From Dyella_B sp036746095 (GTDB lineage: Bacteria > Pseudomonadota > Gammaproteobacteria > Xanthomonadales > Rhodanobacteraceae): a stretch of DNA of 64,000 bases. Below are positions 25,913-34,449 of this stretch, piece after piece. Made by a program: the position numbers and the translations under genes. The first letter of the stretch is position 1, and each line of letters opens with the position of its first letter. Below the pieces are notes generated by a model that was not told the origin of the DNA, ran no database searches, and was given only the letters and a program-made list of their open reading frames with translations. The stretch lies in the NCBI RefSeq assembly GCF_036746095.1, contig NZ_DAIOEU010000004.1:78074-142073 (forward strand), in the 5' to 3' direction.

Positions 25913-27325
25913 TCAAGCACGGCCGTACACATCATCGAAGCGCACGATATCGTCTTCACCCAGATAGCTGCCGGACTGCACCTCGATCAACTCCAGCGGC
26001 ACCTTGCCCGGGTTGCGCAGGCGATGCACGCTGCCGAGCGGGATGTAGGTGCTCTGGTTCTCCGCCAGCAGGAACACCTTCTCATCGCAGGTAACTTCAG
26101 CTGTGCCGGACACCACGATCCAGTGCTCGGCGCGATGGTGATGCTTCTGCAGGCTCAGGCTCGCGCCCGGCTTCACCACGATGCGCTTCACCTGGAAACG
26201 CCCGCCCGCTTCCAGCGAGTCATAGCTGCCCCACGGACGATGCACCACACGGTGGAACGAATGCTCGGTGCGGCCGGAAGCCTTGAGCTGATCGACCACC
26301 TTCTTCACGTCCTGCGCGGCATTGCGATGCGCGACGAGCGTGGCATCCGGCGTGCTTACCACGATCAGGTCGTCCACGCCGACAGTGGCGATCATGTGGC
26401 GGTCATGCGAGCGCAGCAGCGAGTTGCGCGTGTTGACCGTCAACGTATCGCCTTCGCGCTGATTGCCTTGCTCGTCATGCTGGCCCGACAGCCATAGGGC
26501 CGACCACGACCCGATGTCGCTCCATGCGCAGCTCACCGGCACCACCGCAGCGCGCGAGGTTTTTTCCATCACCGCGTAATCGATGGAGTTGTCCGGCACC
26601 TTGGCAAAGGCTTCGGCATCCACACGCACGAAATCCAGGTCGCCATGCCCGGTGGCGTAGGCCTTGCGCACCGCCTCCAGCATCTCTGGGGCGTGCTGCC
26701 CCAGCTCTTCCAGATAGCGGGCCGCCTTGAACAGGAACATGCCTGAGTTCCAGTCATAGCCGCCGTCCTTCACATAGCCCTCGGCGGTGGCCAGATCCGG
26801 CTTCTCCACGAAGCGCTCCACCCGGAATGCCCCGCCGCCGATGGATTCGGCCCGGCGGATATAGCCAAAGCCGGTCTCCGGGCGATCCGGGCGGATGCCG
26901 AAGGTGACCAGCCAGCCCTCGCGGGCGGCGGGCAGCGCTTGCTGCACTGCATTGACGAAGCTTTTGGTGTCGCCGATCAGGTGGTCGGCGGGGAGCACCA
27001 GCAGGAGGGCCTGCGGATCGCGCTCGACGGCTTTCAAGGCGCCCAGGGCGATGGCGGGGGCGGTGTTGCGGGCGGCGGGTTCCAGCAGGATGGTCGCGTT
27101 CTTGATCCCGGCTTCCAACAACTGGTCGGCGGCAAGGAAGCGATGATCTTCGCTGGCGACGATGATGGGCGGGGTGATCTCGGGCAGCTTTCTCGTGCGC
27201 GCGACCGTTTGCTGGAACAGGGTGCCGTCGCCACTCAGGGAAAGAAACTGCTTGGGAAGGTTCCGGCGCGAGACGGGCCACAGGCGTGTGCCGCTGCCGC
27301 CGCTAAGGATCAAGGGGATCAGCAT
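25913..27325 (-). CDS. xanB: Mannose-1-phosphate guanylyltransferase / mannose-6-phosphate isomerase
   Basis: A 470-residue bifunctional type II PMI-GMP enzyme (XanB/AlgA/ManC). The N-terminal nucleotidyltransferase shows LSGGSGTRLWPVSR (about 8-21), the GMP-site LPADHL and FVEKPD, and the C-terminal cupin isomerase (about 350-470) shows RPWGSYDSL, VVKPGASLSLQKHHHRAEHW and TYIPLGSVHRLRNPG. It makes GDP-mannose for surface polysaccharide. It lies three bases after rmlD and is the last gene of the rmlBACD-xanB operon, an arrangement also known from Xanthomonas. Confidence 0.95.
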   Translation of the reverse strand: MLIPLILSGGSGTRLWPVSRRNLPKQFLSLSGDGTLFQQTVARTRKLPEITPPIIVASEDHRFLAADQLLEAGIKNATILLEPAARNTAPAIALGALKAVERDPQALLLVLPADHLIGDTKSFVNAVQQALPAAREGWLVTFGIRPDRPETGFGYIRRAESIGGGAFRVERFVEKPDLATAEGYVKDGGYDWNSGMFLFKAARYLEELGQHAPEMLEAVRKAYATGHGDLDFVRVDAEAFAKVPDNSIDYAVMEKTSRAAVVPVSCAWSDIGSWSALWLSGQHDEQGNQREGDTLTVNTRNSLLRSHDRHMIATVGVDDLIVVSTPDATLVAHRNAAQDVKKVVDQLKASGRTEHSFHRVVHRPWGSYDSLEAGGRFQVKRIVVKPGASLSLQKHHHRAEHWIVVSGTAEVTCDEKVFLLAENQSTYIPLGSVHRLRNPGKVPLELIEVQSGSYLGEDDIVRFDDVYGRA

Positions 27326-27328
27326 GAT

Positions 27329-28267
27329 TCAACGAACCTGCTTTGCAAGAGTGTCGATGACATGGTCCAGGCCTTCCTGCCAATCGGCAAGAGCATGACC
27401 GAACCATTGCTGAAAACTTCGGTTATCCAGCACGGACCAGGCGGGGCGTTTGGCGGGCGTGGGGTATTCGGCCGTGGTGATCGGCAACACACGCGGGATG
27501 CGTGGAAGCAGCCCGCGAGCGTGGGCCTTCTCGAAGATGGCGCTGGCAAAGCCGTGCCAGCTGGTGTGGCCGCTGGCAACGAGGTGGTGGATGCCCTGCA
27601 TGGCTGCACGCTGCTTGGCATCGGCATCTTGCCAAGCGGTCAGCGCCGCGAGCGTCGCGTTCACGATGGTGTCCGTGCTCGTGGGCGCGCCATATTGATC
27701 CGCCACCACGCGAAGCTCCTCGCGGTCGGCGCCCAGTCGCAGCATCGTGCGCAGGAAATTGTGGCCGTGCGGCGCATACACCCAGGCAGTGCGAAAGAGG
27801 AGGTATGCGGTGCCGCTGGCTTGCAAGGCCTGCTCGCCGGCCAATTTGCTGCGGCCGTACGCGCCGAGCGGTGCCGTGGCTGCGTGGGCCGGGTAAGGGG
27901 CGGTGGCCTGCCCGTCGAAGACATAGTCGGTGGAGTAATGCACGACCAGGGCATGATGGGTCGCAGCCCAGCGCGCCACAACCGCCACGGCCTCGCCATT
28001 TACCGTGGTGGCCAGCGATTCTTCCTGCTCGGCGCGGTCGACGGCCGTGTAGGCGGCCGTATTGATGACGATGGTGGGCTGCACTTTCTCCAGCAGCGCC
28101 AACAGCGTGGCAGGTGAGGAAAGATCAGCCACTTCGGCTGGGCCGCCATCAAGGCGCGTGCCATCGCGGCTGGCTGCGATGACGTTGCCTAGCTTTGAAA
28201 GTTCTGGATGTTCGAGAAAACTGCGACCGAGCTGGCCGTTCGCACCAAGCAGCAGGATGTTGTTCAT
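27329..28267 (-). CDS. rmlD: dTDP-4-dehydrorhamnose reductase
   Basis: A 312-residue extended SDR completing dTDP-L-rhamnose synthesis. Seen: LLLGANGQLGRSF at the N terminus (nucleotide site), INTAAYTAVDRAE, STDYVFDG and YGRSKLAGE (catalytic Tyr/Lys). The start is the ATG at 28267, overlapping the rmlC stop by four bases; longer upstream frame is antisense shadow of rmlC. It acts after RmlC in the cytoplasm using NAD(P)H. Confidence 0.95.
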   Translation of the reverse strand: MNNILLLGANGQLGRSFLEHPELSKLGNVIAASRDGTRLDGGPAEVADLSSPATLLALLEKVQPTIVINTAAYTAVDRAEQEESLATTVNGEAVAVVARWAATHHALVVHYSTDYVFDGQATAPYPAHAATAPLGAYGRSKLAGEQALQASGTAYLLFRTAWVYAPHGHNFLRTMLRLGADREELRVVADQYGAPTSTDTIVNATLAALTAWQDADAKQRAAMQGIHHLVASGHTSWHGFASAIFEKAHARGLLPRIPRVLPITTAEYPTPAKRPAWSVLDNRSFQQWFGHALADWQEGLDHVIDTLAKQVR

Positions 28268-28821
28268 TCGGCGAATACGGGCAAGCGTTCCGTGGGAATG
28301 TCGGCCAGAAAGGGGGCCTTGAGGTCTTTTTCGGAAAGCTGGGGCGCGCTGATGGGCCAATCGATGGCAAGCGCCGCGTCGTCCCAGCGAACGCTGGCAT
28401 CGGCTTTCGCGTCGTACAGCGCGGTGCACTGATAGCTGAACGTGGCGTGCTCGGACAGCACGCAGAAGCCATGGGCAAAGCCTTCCGGAATCCAGAAGTG
28501 CCGATGGTTTTCCGCGCTGAGCATCACCCCAGCCCACTGTCCAAACGTGGGCGAGCCACGGCGGATATCGACCGCCACATCGTAGACCTCGCCCTCCAGC
28601 ACGCTGACGAGCTTGCCCTGCGGATTCGGCCACTGGTAATGCAAGCCGCGCAGCACGCCGTTTGCCGAGCGCGAAACGTTGCTTTGAATGAAGGTGGAGG
28701 TGATGCCGGCAGCGTGATACTTGGCCTGGTTATAGCTTTCGTAGAAGAAGCCGCGCGCATCACCGAACACCTGGGGCTCGATCACGACGGCGCCCGGCAA
28801 GGAGGTCTGGATGACCTTCAT
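28264..28821 (-). CDS. rmlC: dTDP-4-dehydrorhamnose 3,5-epimerase
   Basis: A 185-residue RmlC cupin. Seen: VIEPQVFGDARGFFYESYN, VLRGLHYQ with the catalytic His, GEVYDVAVDIRRGSPTFG, and IPEGFAHGFCVLSE. Length and motifs are typical. It overlaps rmlD and rmlA by four bases each, so the whole operon is translationally coupled. Confidence 0.96.
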   Translation of the reverse strand: MKVIQTSLPGAVVIEPQVFGDARGFFYESYNQAKYHAAGITSTFIQSNVSRSANGVLRGLHYQWPNPQGKLVSVLEGEVYDVAVDIRRGSPTFGQWAGVMLSAENHRHFWIPEGFAHGFCVLSEHATFSYQCTALYDAKADASVRWDDAALAIDWPISAPQLSEKDLKAPFLADIPTERLPVFAE

Positions 28822-29705
28822 TTGACGAGACCCTGTTCAACAAGATGCATGAGATATTGGCCGTAGCCGGTTTTGAGCAGCGGCGCGGCGAGGCGCTTGA
28901 CCTGCTCGGCATCGATCCAGCCGTTGTTGTAGGCCACCTCTTCGGGGCAGCACACCTTCAGGCCCTGGCGGTTTTCGATCGTCTGGATGTAGTTGCCGGC
29001 TTCCATCAGCGACTCATGCGTGCCGGTATCCAGCCAGGCATAGCCGCGGCCAAGTTGTTCCAGGTGCAGCGAGTTGTCTTCCAGATAGCGGCGATTGAGA
29101 TCGGTGATCTCCAGCTCGCCCCGCGGAGACGGCTTCAGCTCGGCGGCGTAATCGCACACGCGTGAGTCATAGAAATACAGGCCGGTCACGGCGTAATGCG
29201 ACTTGGGCTTGCTGGGCTTTTCTTCCAGCCCGATCACGCGGCCGCTGGCATCGAACTCGGCCACGCCATAGCGCTCCGGATCCCGCACGAAATAACCGAA
29301 CACCGTCGCGCCTTCCTGGCGTGCGTCAGCGCGCTTCAGGCGTTCCGTCAGGCCTACCCCGTAGAAAATGTTGTCACCCAGGACCAGGCAGCTCGGGGAG
29401 TTGCCAATGAAGTCCTTGCCGATGAGGAACGCCTGCGCCAAACCATCCGGCGAAGGCTGCACGGCATAGCGGATGTCGATGCCCCACTGCGAGCCGTCGC
29501 CGAGCAAGCGCTGGAACAAGGCCTGCTCATGCGGCGTGTTGATCACCAGCACTTCGCGAATGCCCGCCAGCATCAGGGTGGCTAGCGGATAGAAGATCAT
29601 TGGCTTGTCGTAGACCGGCAACAGCTGCTTGCTGACGGCCTGGGTAATCGGATAAAGCCGCGTGCCGGAACCGCCGGCCAGGATGATGCCCTTGCGTGCG
29701 CTCAT
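28818..29705 (-). CDS. rmlA: Glucose-1-phosphate thymidylyltransferase
   Basis: A 295-residue nucleotidyltransferase, first step of dTDP-rhamnose synthesis. Seen: GIILAGGSGTRLYPIT, QLLPVYDKPMIFYPL, LGDNIFYG, and GLEEKPSKPKSHYAVTGLYFYD. The ATG at 29705 overlaps the rmlB stop as ATGA; the longer frame upstream is not supported. Confidence 0.96.
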   Translation of the reverse strand: MSARKGIILAGGSGTRLYPITQAVSKQLLPVYDKPMIFYPLATLMLAGIREVLVINTPHEQALFQRLLGDGSQWGIDIRYAVQPSPDGLAQAFLIGKDFIGNSPSCLVLGDNIFYGVGLTERLKRADARQEGATVFGYFVRDPERYGVAEFDASGRVIGLEEKPSKPKSHYAVTGLYFYDSRVCDYAAELKPSPRGELEITDLNRRYLEDNSLHLEQLGRGYAWLDTGTHESLMEAGNYIQTIENRQGLKVCCPEEVAYNNGWIDAEQVKRLAAPLLKTGYGQYLMHLVEQGLVK

Positions 29706-30751
29706 ACGCCCAGGCGCTCCATGCGGTAGCTGCCGTCGAGTACGCGCTGGACCCACGGACGGTTGGCGAGATACCAGTCGACAGTGGCCTCGATACCGGC
29801 TTCGAAGCTATGCGAGGGCTGCCAGCCCAGTTCTCGTTGCAGCTTGCTGGCATCGATTGCATAGCGGCGATCGTGGCCGGGACGATCCTTGACATAAGTA
29901 ATAAGTGATTCGTGCTTGCGCCCATCGGGCAGCGGCTTCTTGGCATCCAGCAAGGCGCAGATCGTCTTCACCACCGTGATGTTGTTGCGCTCGGCGTTGC
30001 CACCCACGTTGTACGTTTCGCCCACCCGGCCACCTTCCAGCACGCGGCGGATGGCGCTGCAATGGTCGCCAACAAACAGCCAGTCGCGGATGTTCAGGCC
30101 ATCGCCGTAGACCGGCAGCGGTTCGCCGGCCATGGCCTTCTGGATCACCAGTGGAATCAGCTTTTCGGGGAACTGATAAGGCCCATAGTTGTTCGAGCAG
30201 TTGGTGGTGAGGGTGGGCAGGCCGTAGGTGTGATGGAAAGCGCGGACCAGGTGATCCGAGGCGGCCTTGGAGGCGGAGTAGGGTGAGTTGGGGGCGTAGG
30301 GAGTGGTTTCGGTGAACTTGCCTTCCTCCCCGAGCGAGCCGTATACCTCGTCGGTGGAGACGTGCAGAAAGCGAAAAGCGTCCCCGTCGGAACCGGCCAG
30401 GCTGCGCCAGTAATCTCTTGCGGTTTCCAGCAGGCCCAAGGTGCCGACCACGTTGGTCTCGACAAATGCGGCGGGACCGTCAATGGAGCGGTCGACATGT
30501 GATTCGGCGGCGAAATTCACGATCGCGGAAGGGCGATATTGCTGCAGCAACGTGCCGACAAGGGCGCGATCACCGATGTCGCCCTGCACGAAGATATGCT
30601 TGTCGTTACCATTCAGAGACTCGAGCGTATCGAGGTTGCCGGCGTAGGTGAGCTTGTCCAGATTCACCACGCGCAGGCCATCCGCAACCGCTTGAAGGAC
30701 GAAATTGGCCCCAATAAAACCGGCTCCGCCGGTGACGAGCAATGTTTTCAT
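29702..30751 (-). CDS. rmlB: dTDP-glucose 4,6-dehydratase
   Basis: A 349-residue extended SDR. Seen: LVTGGAGFIGANF (NAD site), HVSTDEVYGSLG with the catalytic Thr-Asp-Glu, YSASKAASDHLVRAF (Tyr/Lys) and YGPYQFPEKLIPL. The ATG at 30751 has GGAG eight bases upstream; a TTG at 30763 is less likely. It is the first gene of the leftward rmlBACD-xanB operon, divergent from metB, with a (GGGGT)4 tract 67 bases upstream of its start. Confidence 0.96.
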   Translation of the reverse strand: MKTLLVTGGAGFIGANFVLQAVADGLRVVNLDKLTYAGNLDTLESLNGNDKHIFVQGDIGDRALVGTLLQQYRPSAIVNFAAESHVDRSIDGPAAFVETNVVGTLGLLETARDYWRSLAGSDGDAFRFLHVSTDEVYGSLGEEGKFTETTPYAPNSPYSASKAASDHLVRAFHHTYGLPTLTTNCSNNYGPYQFPEKLIPLVIQKAMAGEPLPVYGDGLNIRDWLFVGDHCSAIRRVLEGGRVGETYNVGGNAERNNITVVKTICALLDAKKPLPDGRKHESLITYVKDRPGHDRRYAIDASKLQRELGWQPSHSFEAGIEATVDWYLANRPWVQRVLDGSYRMERLGV

Positions 30752-30817
30752 GTATGGCTCCAAATGGGTCGATTATTTTGTCATAGAGCCAAGGGCAATG
30801 GTCAGCGCGGGCGGGAT

Positions 30818-30837
30818 GGGGTGGGGTGGGGTGGGGT
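30818..30837 (+). repeat. (GGGGT)4 tandem repeat, potential G-quadruplex
   Basis: Four exact GGGGT units fill 30818-30837, giving four G4 tracts with one-base loops on the plus strand. This is both a strong parallel G-quadruplex motif and a pentanucleotide simple-sequence repeat. It lies between the divergent rmlB (start 67 bases left) and metB (start about 107 bases right), within the likely promoter region of both. Confidence 0.85.
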
Positions 30838-30943
30838 AAGCGACAGGGTTCTCAAAGGATGGGTGCTGCGACTCATGAAGATTCAGAGCCAAATCGGTAA
30901 CATGTCTGATTTGCCACCCACCTGGATCTGGGGCTTCGACAAC

Positions 30944-32110
30944 ATGAAATCAGCCAACAAGCGCCGCTTACGCGGCTTGGGGACGCGAGCCATACACGCC
31001 GGCCAAGAGCCTGATCCCAGTACAGGCGCCATCATGACGCCCATTTACGCCACCTCTACCTATGTGCAGCAGAGCCCCGGAAAACATAAGGGTTACGAAT
31101 ATTCGCGCACGCAAAATCCCACGCGCATGGCCTATGAGCGCTGTGTGGCAGATCTGGAGGGCGGCGTAGCCGGGTTTGCTTTTAGCTCGGGCCTGGCCGC
31201 CGCGGCCACCGTACTCGATCTGCTCGATTCCGGCAGTCATGTAATCGCGATGGACGACCTCTATGGTGGCAGCTACCGGCTGTTCGAGCGGGTGCGGCGC
31301 CGATCTGCCGGGTTGGATTTCAGCTTCATCGATCTCAATGACGGGAATGCCCTGAAAGCTGCGTTGAAACCCAATACGCGCATGATCTGGGCCGAGACTC
31401 CTACTAATCCAATGCTGAAGTTGGTGAACCTTGCCAATGTTGCCCGTTTCGCAAAGAAGCATGGGTTGACTTTTGTGGTGGATAACACTTTCTGTTCGCC
31501 GATCTTGCAACGTCCGTTGGAGCATGGCGCCGATCTGGTTCTGCATTCAGCAACCAAATACCTCAACGGACATTCAGATATGGTTGGTGGAATCGTTGTT
31601 GCAGGCAGCGCAGGGCTTGCAGAGCGGATAGGTTTTCTACAGAACTCTGTCGGGGCAATAGCCGGACCATTTGACGCTTTCTTAGCGATGCGTGGATTGA
31701 AGACCCTGCATCTACGCATGAAGGCACATTGCGAACGAGCATTAGAATTGGCGCGCTGGCTTGAGCAACATCCGGCCGTTAAAAGAGTAATTTATCCAGG
31801 TCTAAAGAGTCACCCGCAATACCGGTTAGCGATCCGACAAATGAATGGTTTCGGAGGTATAATTTCAATTGAACTCGCTGGCGGCGGAAAGAGTGTGCGT
31901 AGAATGCTCGGACGATGCCAACTGTTTGCCTTGGCTGAGTCTTTGGGGGGGGTGGAAAGCTTAATAGAACAACCATCGACTATGACTCATGCGTCCTTAC
32001 CACGACTCCACCGTCGCAAGCTGGGCATAACTGATGGCTTGGTAAGGCTATCTGTGGGGATCGAAGATATTGGAGATTTAAAAAGCGAGCTTGACCATTC
32101 GTTGGGCTAG
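30944..32110 (+). CDS. metB: Cystathionine gamma-synthase / lyase family PLP enzyme
   Basis: A Cys/Met-metabolism PLP enzyme of about 388 residues. Seen: LGTRAIHAGQEPDPSTGA at the start, PIYATSTY, EYSRTQNPTR, SSGLAAAATVL, WAETPTNPML, FVVDNTFCSP, and the PLP lysine in LHSATKYLNGHSD. The start is uncertain: ATG at 30944 sits closest to the homology, ATG at 30902 is also possible. In Xanthomonas metB borders the lipopolysaccharide locus on one side and etfA on the other, as here. Codon and base use change within the gene: the first third is GC-rich like the flank, the last third is AT-richer like the glycan genes downstream. A G8 run lies at 31945-31952. Synthase and lyase activities cannot be separated by eye. 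Confidence 0.9.
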   Translation: MKSANKRRLRGLGTRAIHAGQEPDPSTGAIMTPIYATSTYVQQSPGKHKGYEYSRTQNPTRMAYERCVADLEGGVAGFAFSSGLAAAATVLDLLDSGSHVIAMDDLYGGSYRLFERVRRRSAGLDFSFIDLNDGNALKAALKPNTRMIWAETPTNPMLKLVNLANVARFAKKHGLTFVVDNTFCSPILQRPLEHGADLVLHSATKYLNGHSDMVGGIVVAGSAGLAERIGFLQNSVGAIAGPFDAFLAMRGLKTLHLRMKAHCERALELARWLEQHPAVKRVIYPGLKSHPQYRLAIRQMNGFGGIISIELAGGGKSVRRMLGRCQLFALAESLGGVESLIEQPSTMTHASLPRLHRRKLGITDGLVRLSVGIEDIGDLKSELDHSLG

Positions 32111-32179
32111 GGGCTATCACGCTAGCGGATGGCGCGCTTGATAGCGGGACGATCGAAGCCTTAAATTTAGGTAATAATT

Positions 32180-33010
32180 GTGGAAGTTAAAGTTAAAAGA
32201 AGAATAATACAGTGGGGGCTTATAATCTCTGCGCTCACAACTCATATATCTCTCACTAGGGAGCTCTCCAAACGAGATGTACTGGGGCGCTACCGAGGAT
32301 CTAGTTTTGGCCTGCTTTGGTCTCTGATCAGTCCGTTCCTCACTTTATCGATCTACACGTTTGCATTTGGCAGCATTCTTAAAAGTCGATGGCCTCAAAC
32401 CTCTAATGGATCAGCAAGCTTCGCAATGATTCTTTTTGTAGGATTGATTGTGCACGGATTCTTTGCGGAATGTTTGAGTCGGTCTGCGACCTTAATCACG
32501 GATAACGTGAATTTTGTGAAGCGAGTTATTTTTCCGCTCGAGATATTGCCATGGTCAATGGCAGCGGGTGCGATATTTCACAGTTTAATGAATATGGTGG
32601 TGTTCATTGCACTTCACTATTTCCTTGATGGTCACCTATCGTTCTTAGTTTTCCTTTTTCCTGTAGTCATGTTTCCACTAGTACTGTTGGCAATCGGTAT
32701 CGGCTGGATATTCGCAGCGCTTGGTGTCTACTTTCGGGACATTTCTCAGGTGACTGGGGTGATCTCGACCGCCATGTTTTTCTTGTCCTCTGCAATGGTG
32801 CCGATTTCCGCGTTGCCGGCGAATTATCAGCCGTTATTCAAGCTCAACCCAATTACGTTTATTATAGATCAGGCTCGTGAAGTTGCCCTATGGGGGCGTT
32901 ACCCGGATTGGATCGGACTACTCGAGTATTCCCTTGTGGCAGTTATTGTAATGATCGTCGGTTTCGGAATGTTTCAGGTCGCTCGGAGGGGGTTTGCTGA
33001 TGTCCTCTAA
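32180..33010 (+). CDS. wzm: O-antigen ABC transporter permease
   Basis: A 276-residue ABC-2 type polysaccharide exporter permease (Wzm/RfbA/KpsM class) with about six transmembrane helices. Seen: LSKRDVLGRYRGSSFGLLWSLISP, the conserved cytoplasmic loop of this family, and NFVKRVIFPLEILPW. Start is GTG at 32180 preceded by AGGT. It overlaps wzt by 11 bases. It forms the membrane channel that exports undecaprenyl-linked glycan. Base composition is clearly AT-richer than the flanking operons. Confidence 0.93.
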   Translation: MEVKVKRRIIQWGLIISALTTHISLTRELSKRDVLGRYRGSSFGLLWSLISPFLTLSIYTFAFGSILKSRWPQTSNGSASFAMILFVGLIVHGFFAECLSRSATLITDNVNFVKRVIFPLEILPWSMAAGAIFHSLMNMVVFIALHYFLDGHLSFLVFLFPVVMFPLVLLAIGIGWIFAALGVYFRDISQVTGVISTAMFFLSSAMVPISALPANYQPLFKLNPITFIIDQAREVALWGRYPDWIGLLEYSLVAVIVMIVGFGMFQVARRGFADVL

Positions 33011-34412
33011 AAGCGAAGATCTGATCATCTCCTTGAAAGATGTCAGCAAAATGTTTCCTATATATAAAAGTCCTCATCATCGGCTGGTGCAGATGCTTTC
33101 TCCGCCAAGAGATAAGGAGCGATGGTACAAGAAATTTTGGGCGCTTCAAAATATTTCGATGGACATTCCAAAAGGTGAAACCATTGGCATTGTCGGGCGA
33201 AATGGCTCAGGTAAGTCGACCTTATTGCAGGTAATTTGCGGCATCCTTTCCGCAACTAACGGAGAGGTATTTGTAAAAGGACGCATAGCGGCGCTCCTAG
33301 AATTGGGCGCAGGCTTCAATCCTGAGTTTACCGGTCGTGAGAATGTCTTTCTGAACGGAACGGTATTGGGCTTAAGTCGAGAGGAAATTGCAGCGCGATT
33401 TGATGAAATTGCAGATTTCGCCGATATTGGCGAGTACATTGACCAGCCGGTGAAAAGCTATTCGAGCGGCATGTATGTGCGTTTAGCTTTCGCGGTGGCT
33501 ATTCACGTAACTCCGGAAATCCTGATCGTAGACGAGGCCCTATCAGTCGGAGACGAGGCATTCCAGCGCAAGTGTTTTGCTAGAATCAACGCTCTTCGAG
33601 ACTCAGGAGTTACAGTTCTCTTCGTCTCACATTCTGCCGGTATCGTTACAGAGTTATGCAATCGAGCGATATTGCTTGATCGTGGCGAAATTATTGCCTT
33701 GGGCCCCCCGCGAGAAGTTGTTGCAAAATATCACAAGATGCTTTTTGCGCCGCAAGAGAAAGTTGTGGAAATAAGGGCGAGATTGCGTTCGGAAATGCAG
33801 GGTAGCAAAGCTCTGGATAGTGATTCCTTGGTGCAGAATCACAACTACACCAGATTTTTGGCGGGTTCGCCAACTGAGCAAGAGGACGAGCAAGCTTACC
33901 TGGACGAACACATGCGTCCTGTAAGCACGGTGCACTATGCAAACATGGGGGTGGATATTGTTGATCCTCATATTGAGACATTGTCGGGTCGGCGAGTGAA
34001 CGTGATCGCCGCGGAGAAGGACTACATCTACACTTACGAAGTGCACTTTTCTCAAAGCGCAGCCGGAGTACGTTTTGGTCTTATGGTCAAGACCGTCACT
34101 GGATTTGAGATTGGCGGTGGCGCGAATGCGTTGCAGCAGGACGCGATATCGGTCATAGACAAAGGCAGTCGAATCAAGGTTGGTTTTCGTTTCACCTGTT
34201 GTCTCGCAGCGGGCGTGTATTTTGTGAACGCAGGGGTAGTCGGTGTTGTTGGTGAAGAAGAAACGTTTTTGTGCAGGCAAGTCGATGTGACGATGTTTAG
34301 GGTTATGCCCGATCCTAACCGGATCGCGACCGGTCTCGTGAATTTAGGTATTGTCCCGGAAGTCAAGTTTCTTACTTTGTGCGGAAACGCGATTGACAAC
34401 GAAGTCCGGTAA
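33000..34412 (+). CDS. wzt: O-antigen ABC transporter ATPase with C-terminal glycan-binding domain
   Basis: A 470-residue polysaccharide ABC ATPase. Seen: Walker A GRNGSGKST (about 66-74), the signature region KSYSSGMYVRLAFA, Walker B ILIVDEALSVGD, and a long C-terminal extension (about 290-470) of the Wzt_C carbohydrate-binding type, which in characterised systems recognises the modified non-reducing end of the O-antigen. The ATG at 33000 follows GGAGGGGG and overlaps wzm. The presence of Wzt_C implies that a terminal cap on the glycan is recognised before export. Confidence 0.93.
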   Translation: MSSKSEDLIISLKDVSKMFPIYKSPHHRLVQMLSPPRDKERWYKKFWALQNISMDIPKGETIGIVGRNGSGKSTLLQVICGILSATNGEVFVKGRIAALLELGAGFNPEFTGRENVFLNGTVLGLSREEIAARFDEIADFADIGEYIDQPVKSYSSGMYVRLAFAVAIHVTPEILIVDEALSVGDEAFQRKCFARINALRDSGVTVLFVSHSAGIVTELCNRAILLDRGEIIALGPPREVVAKYHKMLFAPQEKVVEIRARLRSEMQGSKALDSDSLVQNHNYTRFLAGSPTEQEDEQAYLDEHMRPVSTVHYANMGVDIVDPHIETLSGRRVNVIAAEKDYIYTYEVHFSQSAAGVRFGLMVKTVTGFEIGGGANALQQDAISVIDKGSRIKVGFRFTCCLAAGVYFVNAGVVGVVGEEETFLCRQVDVTMFRVMPDPNRIATGLVNLGIVPEVKFLTLCGNAIDNEVR

Positions 34413-34449
34413 GCAATGAAAATTGTGCTGATTTCAGGATTGCTCAAGC

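Noticed and set aside
27329..28633. 434-residue extended rmlD
   Set aside because: The additional N-terminal part is an alternative frame of rmlC; the RmlD nucleotide-binding motif starts right after the ATG at 28267, which has the four-base overlap seen throughout the operon.
30539..30943. Upstream extension of metB to a 523-residue protein
   Set aside because: The extra region runs antisense through rmlB and the (GGGGT)4 tract and has no homology; the family N terminus begins near the ATG at 30944.
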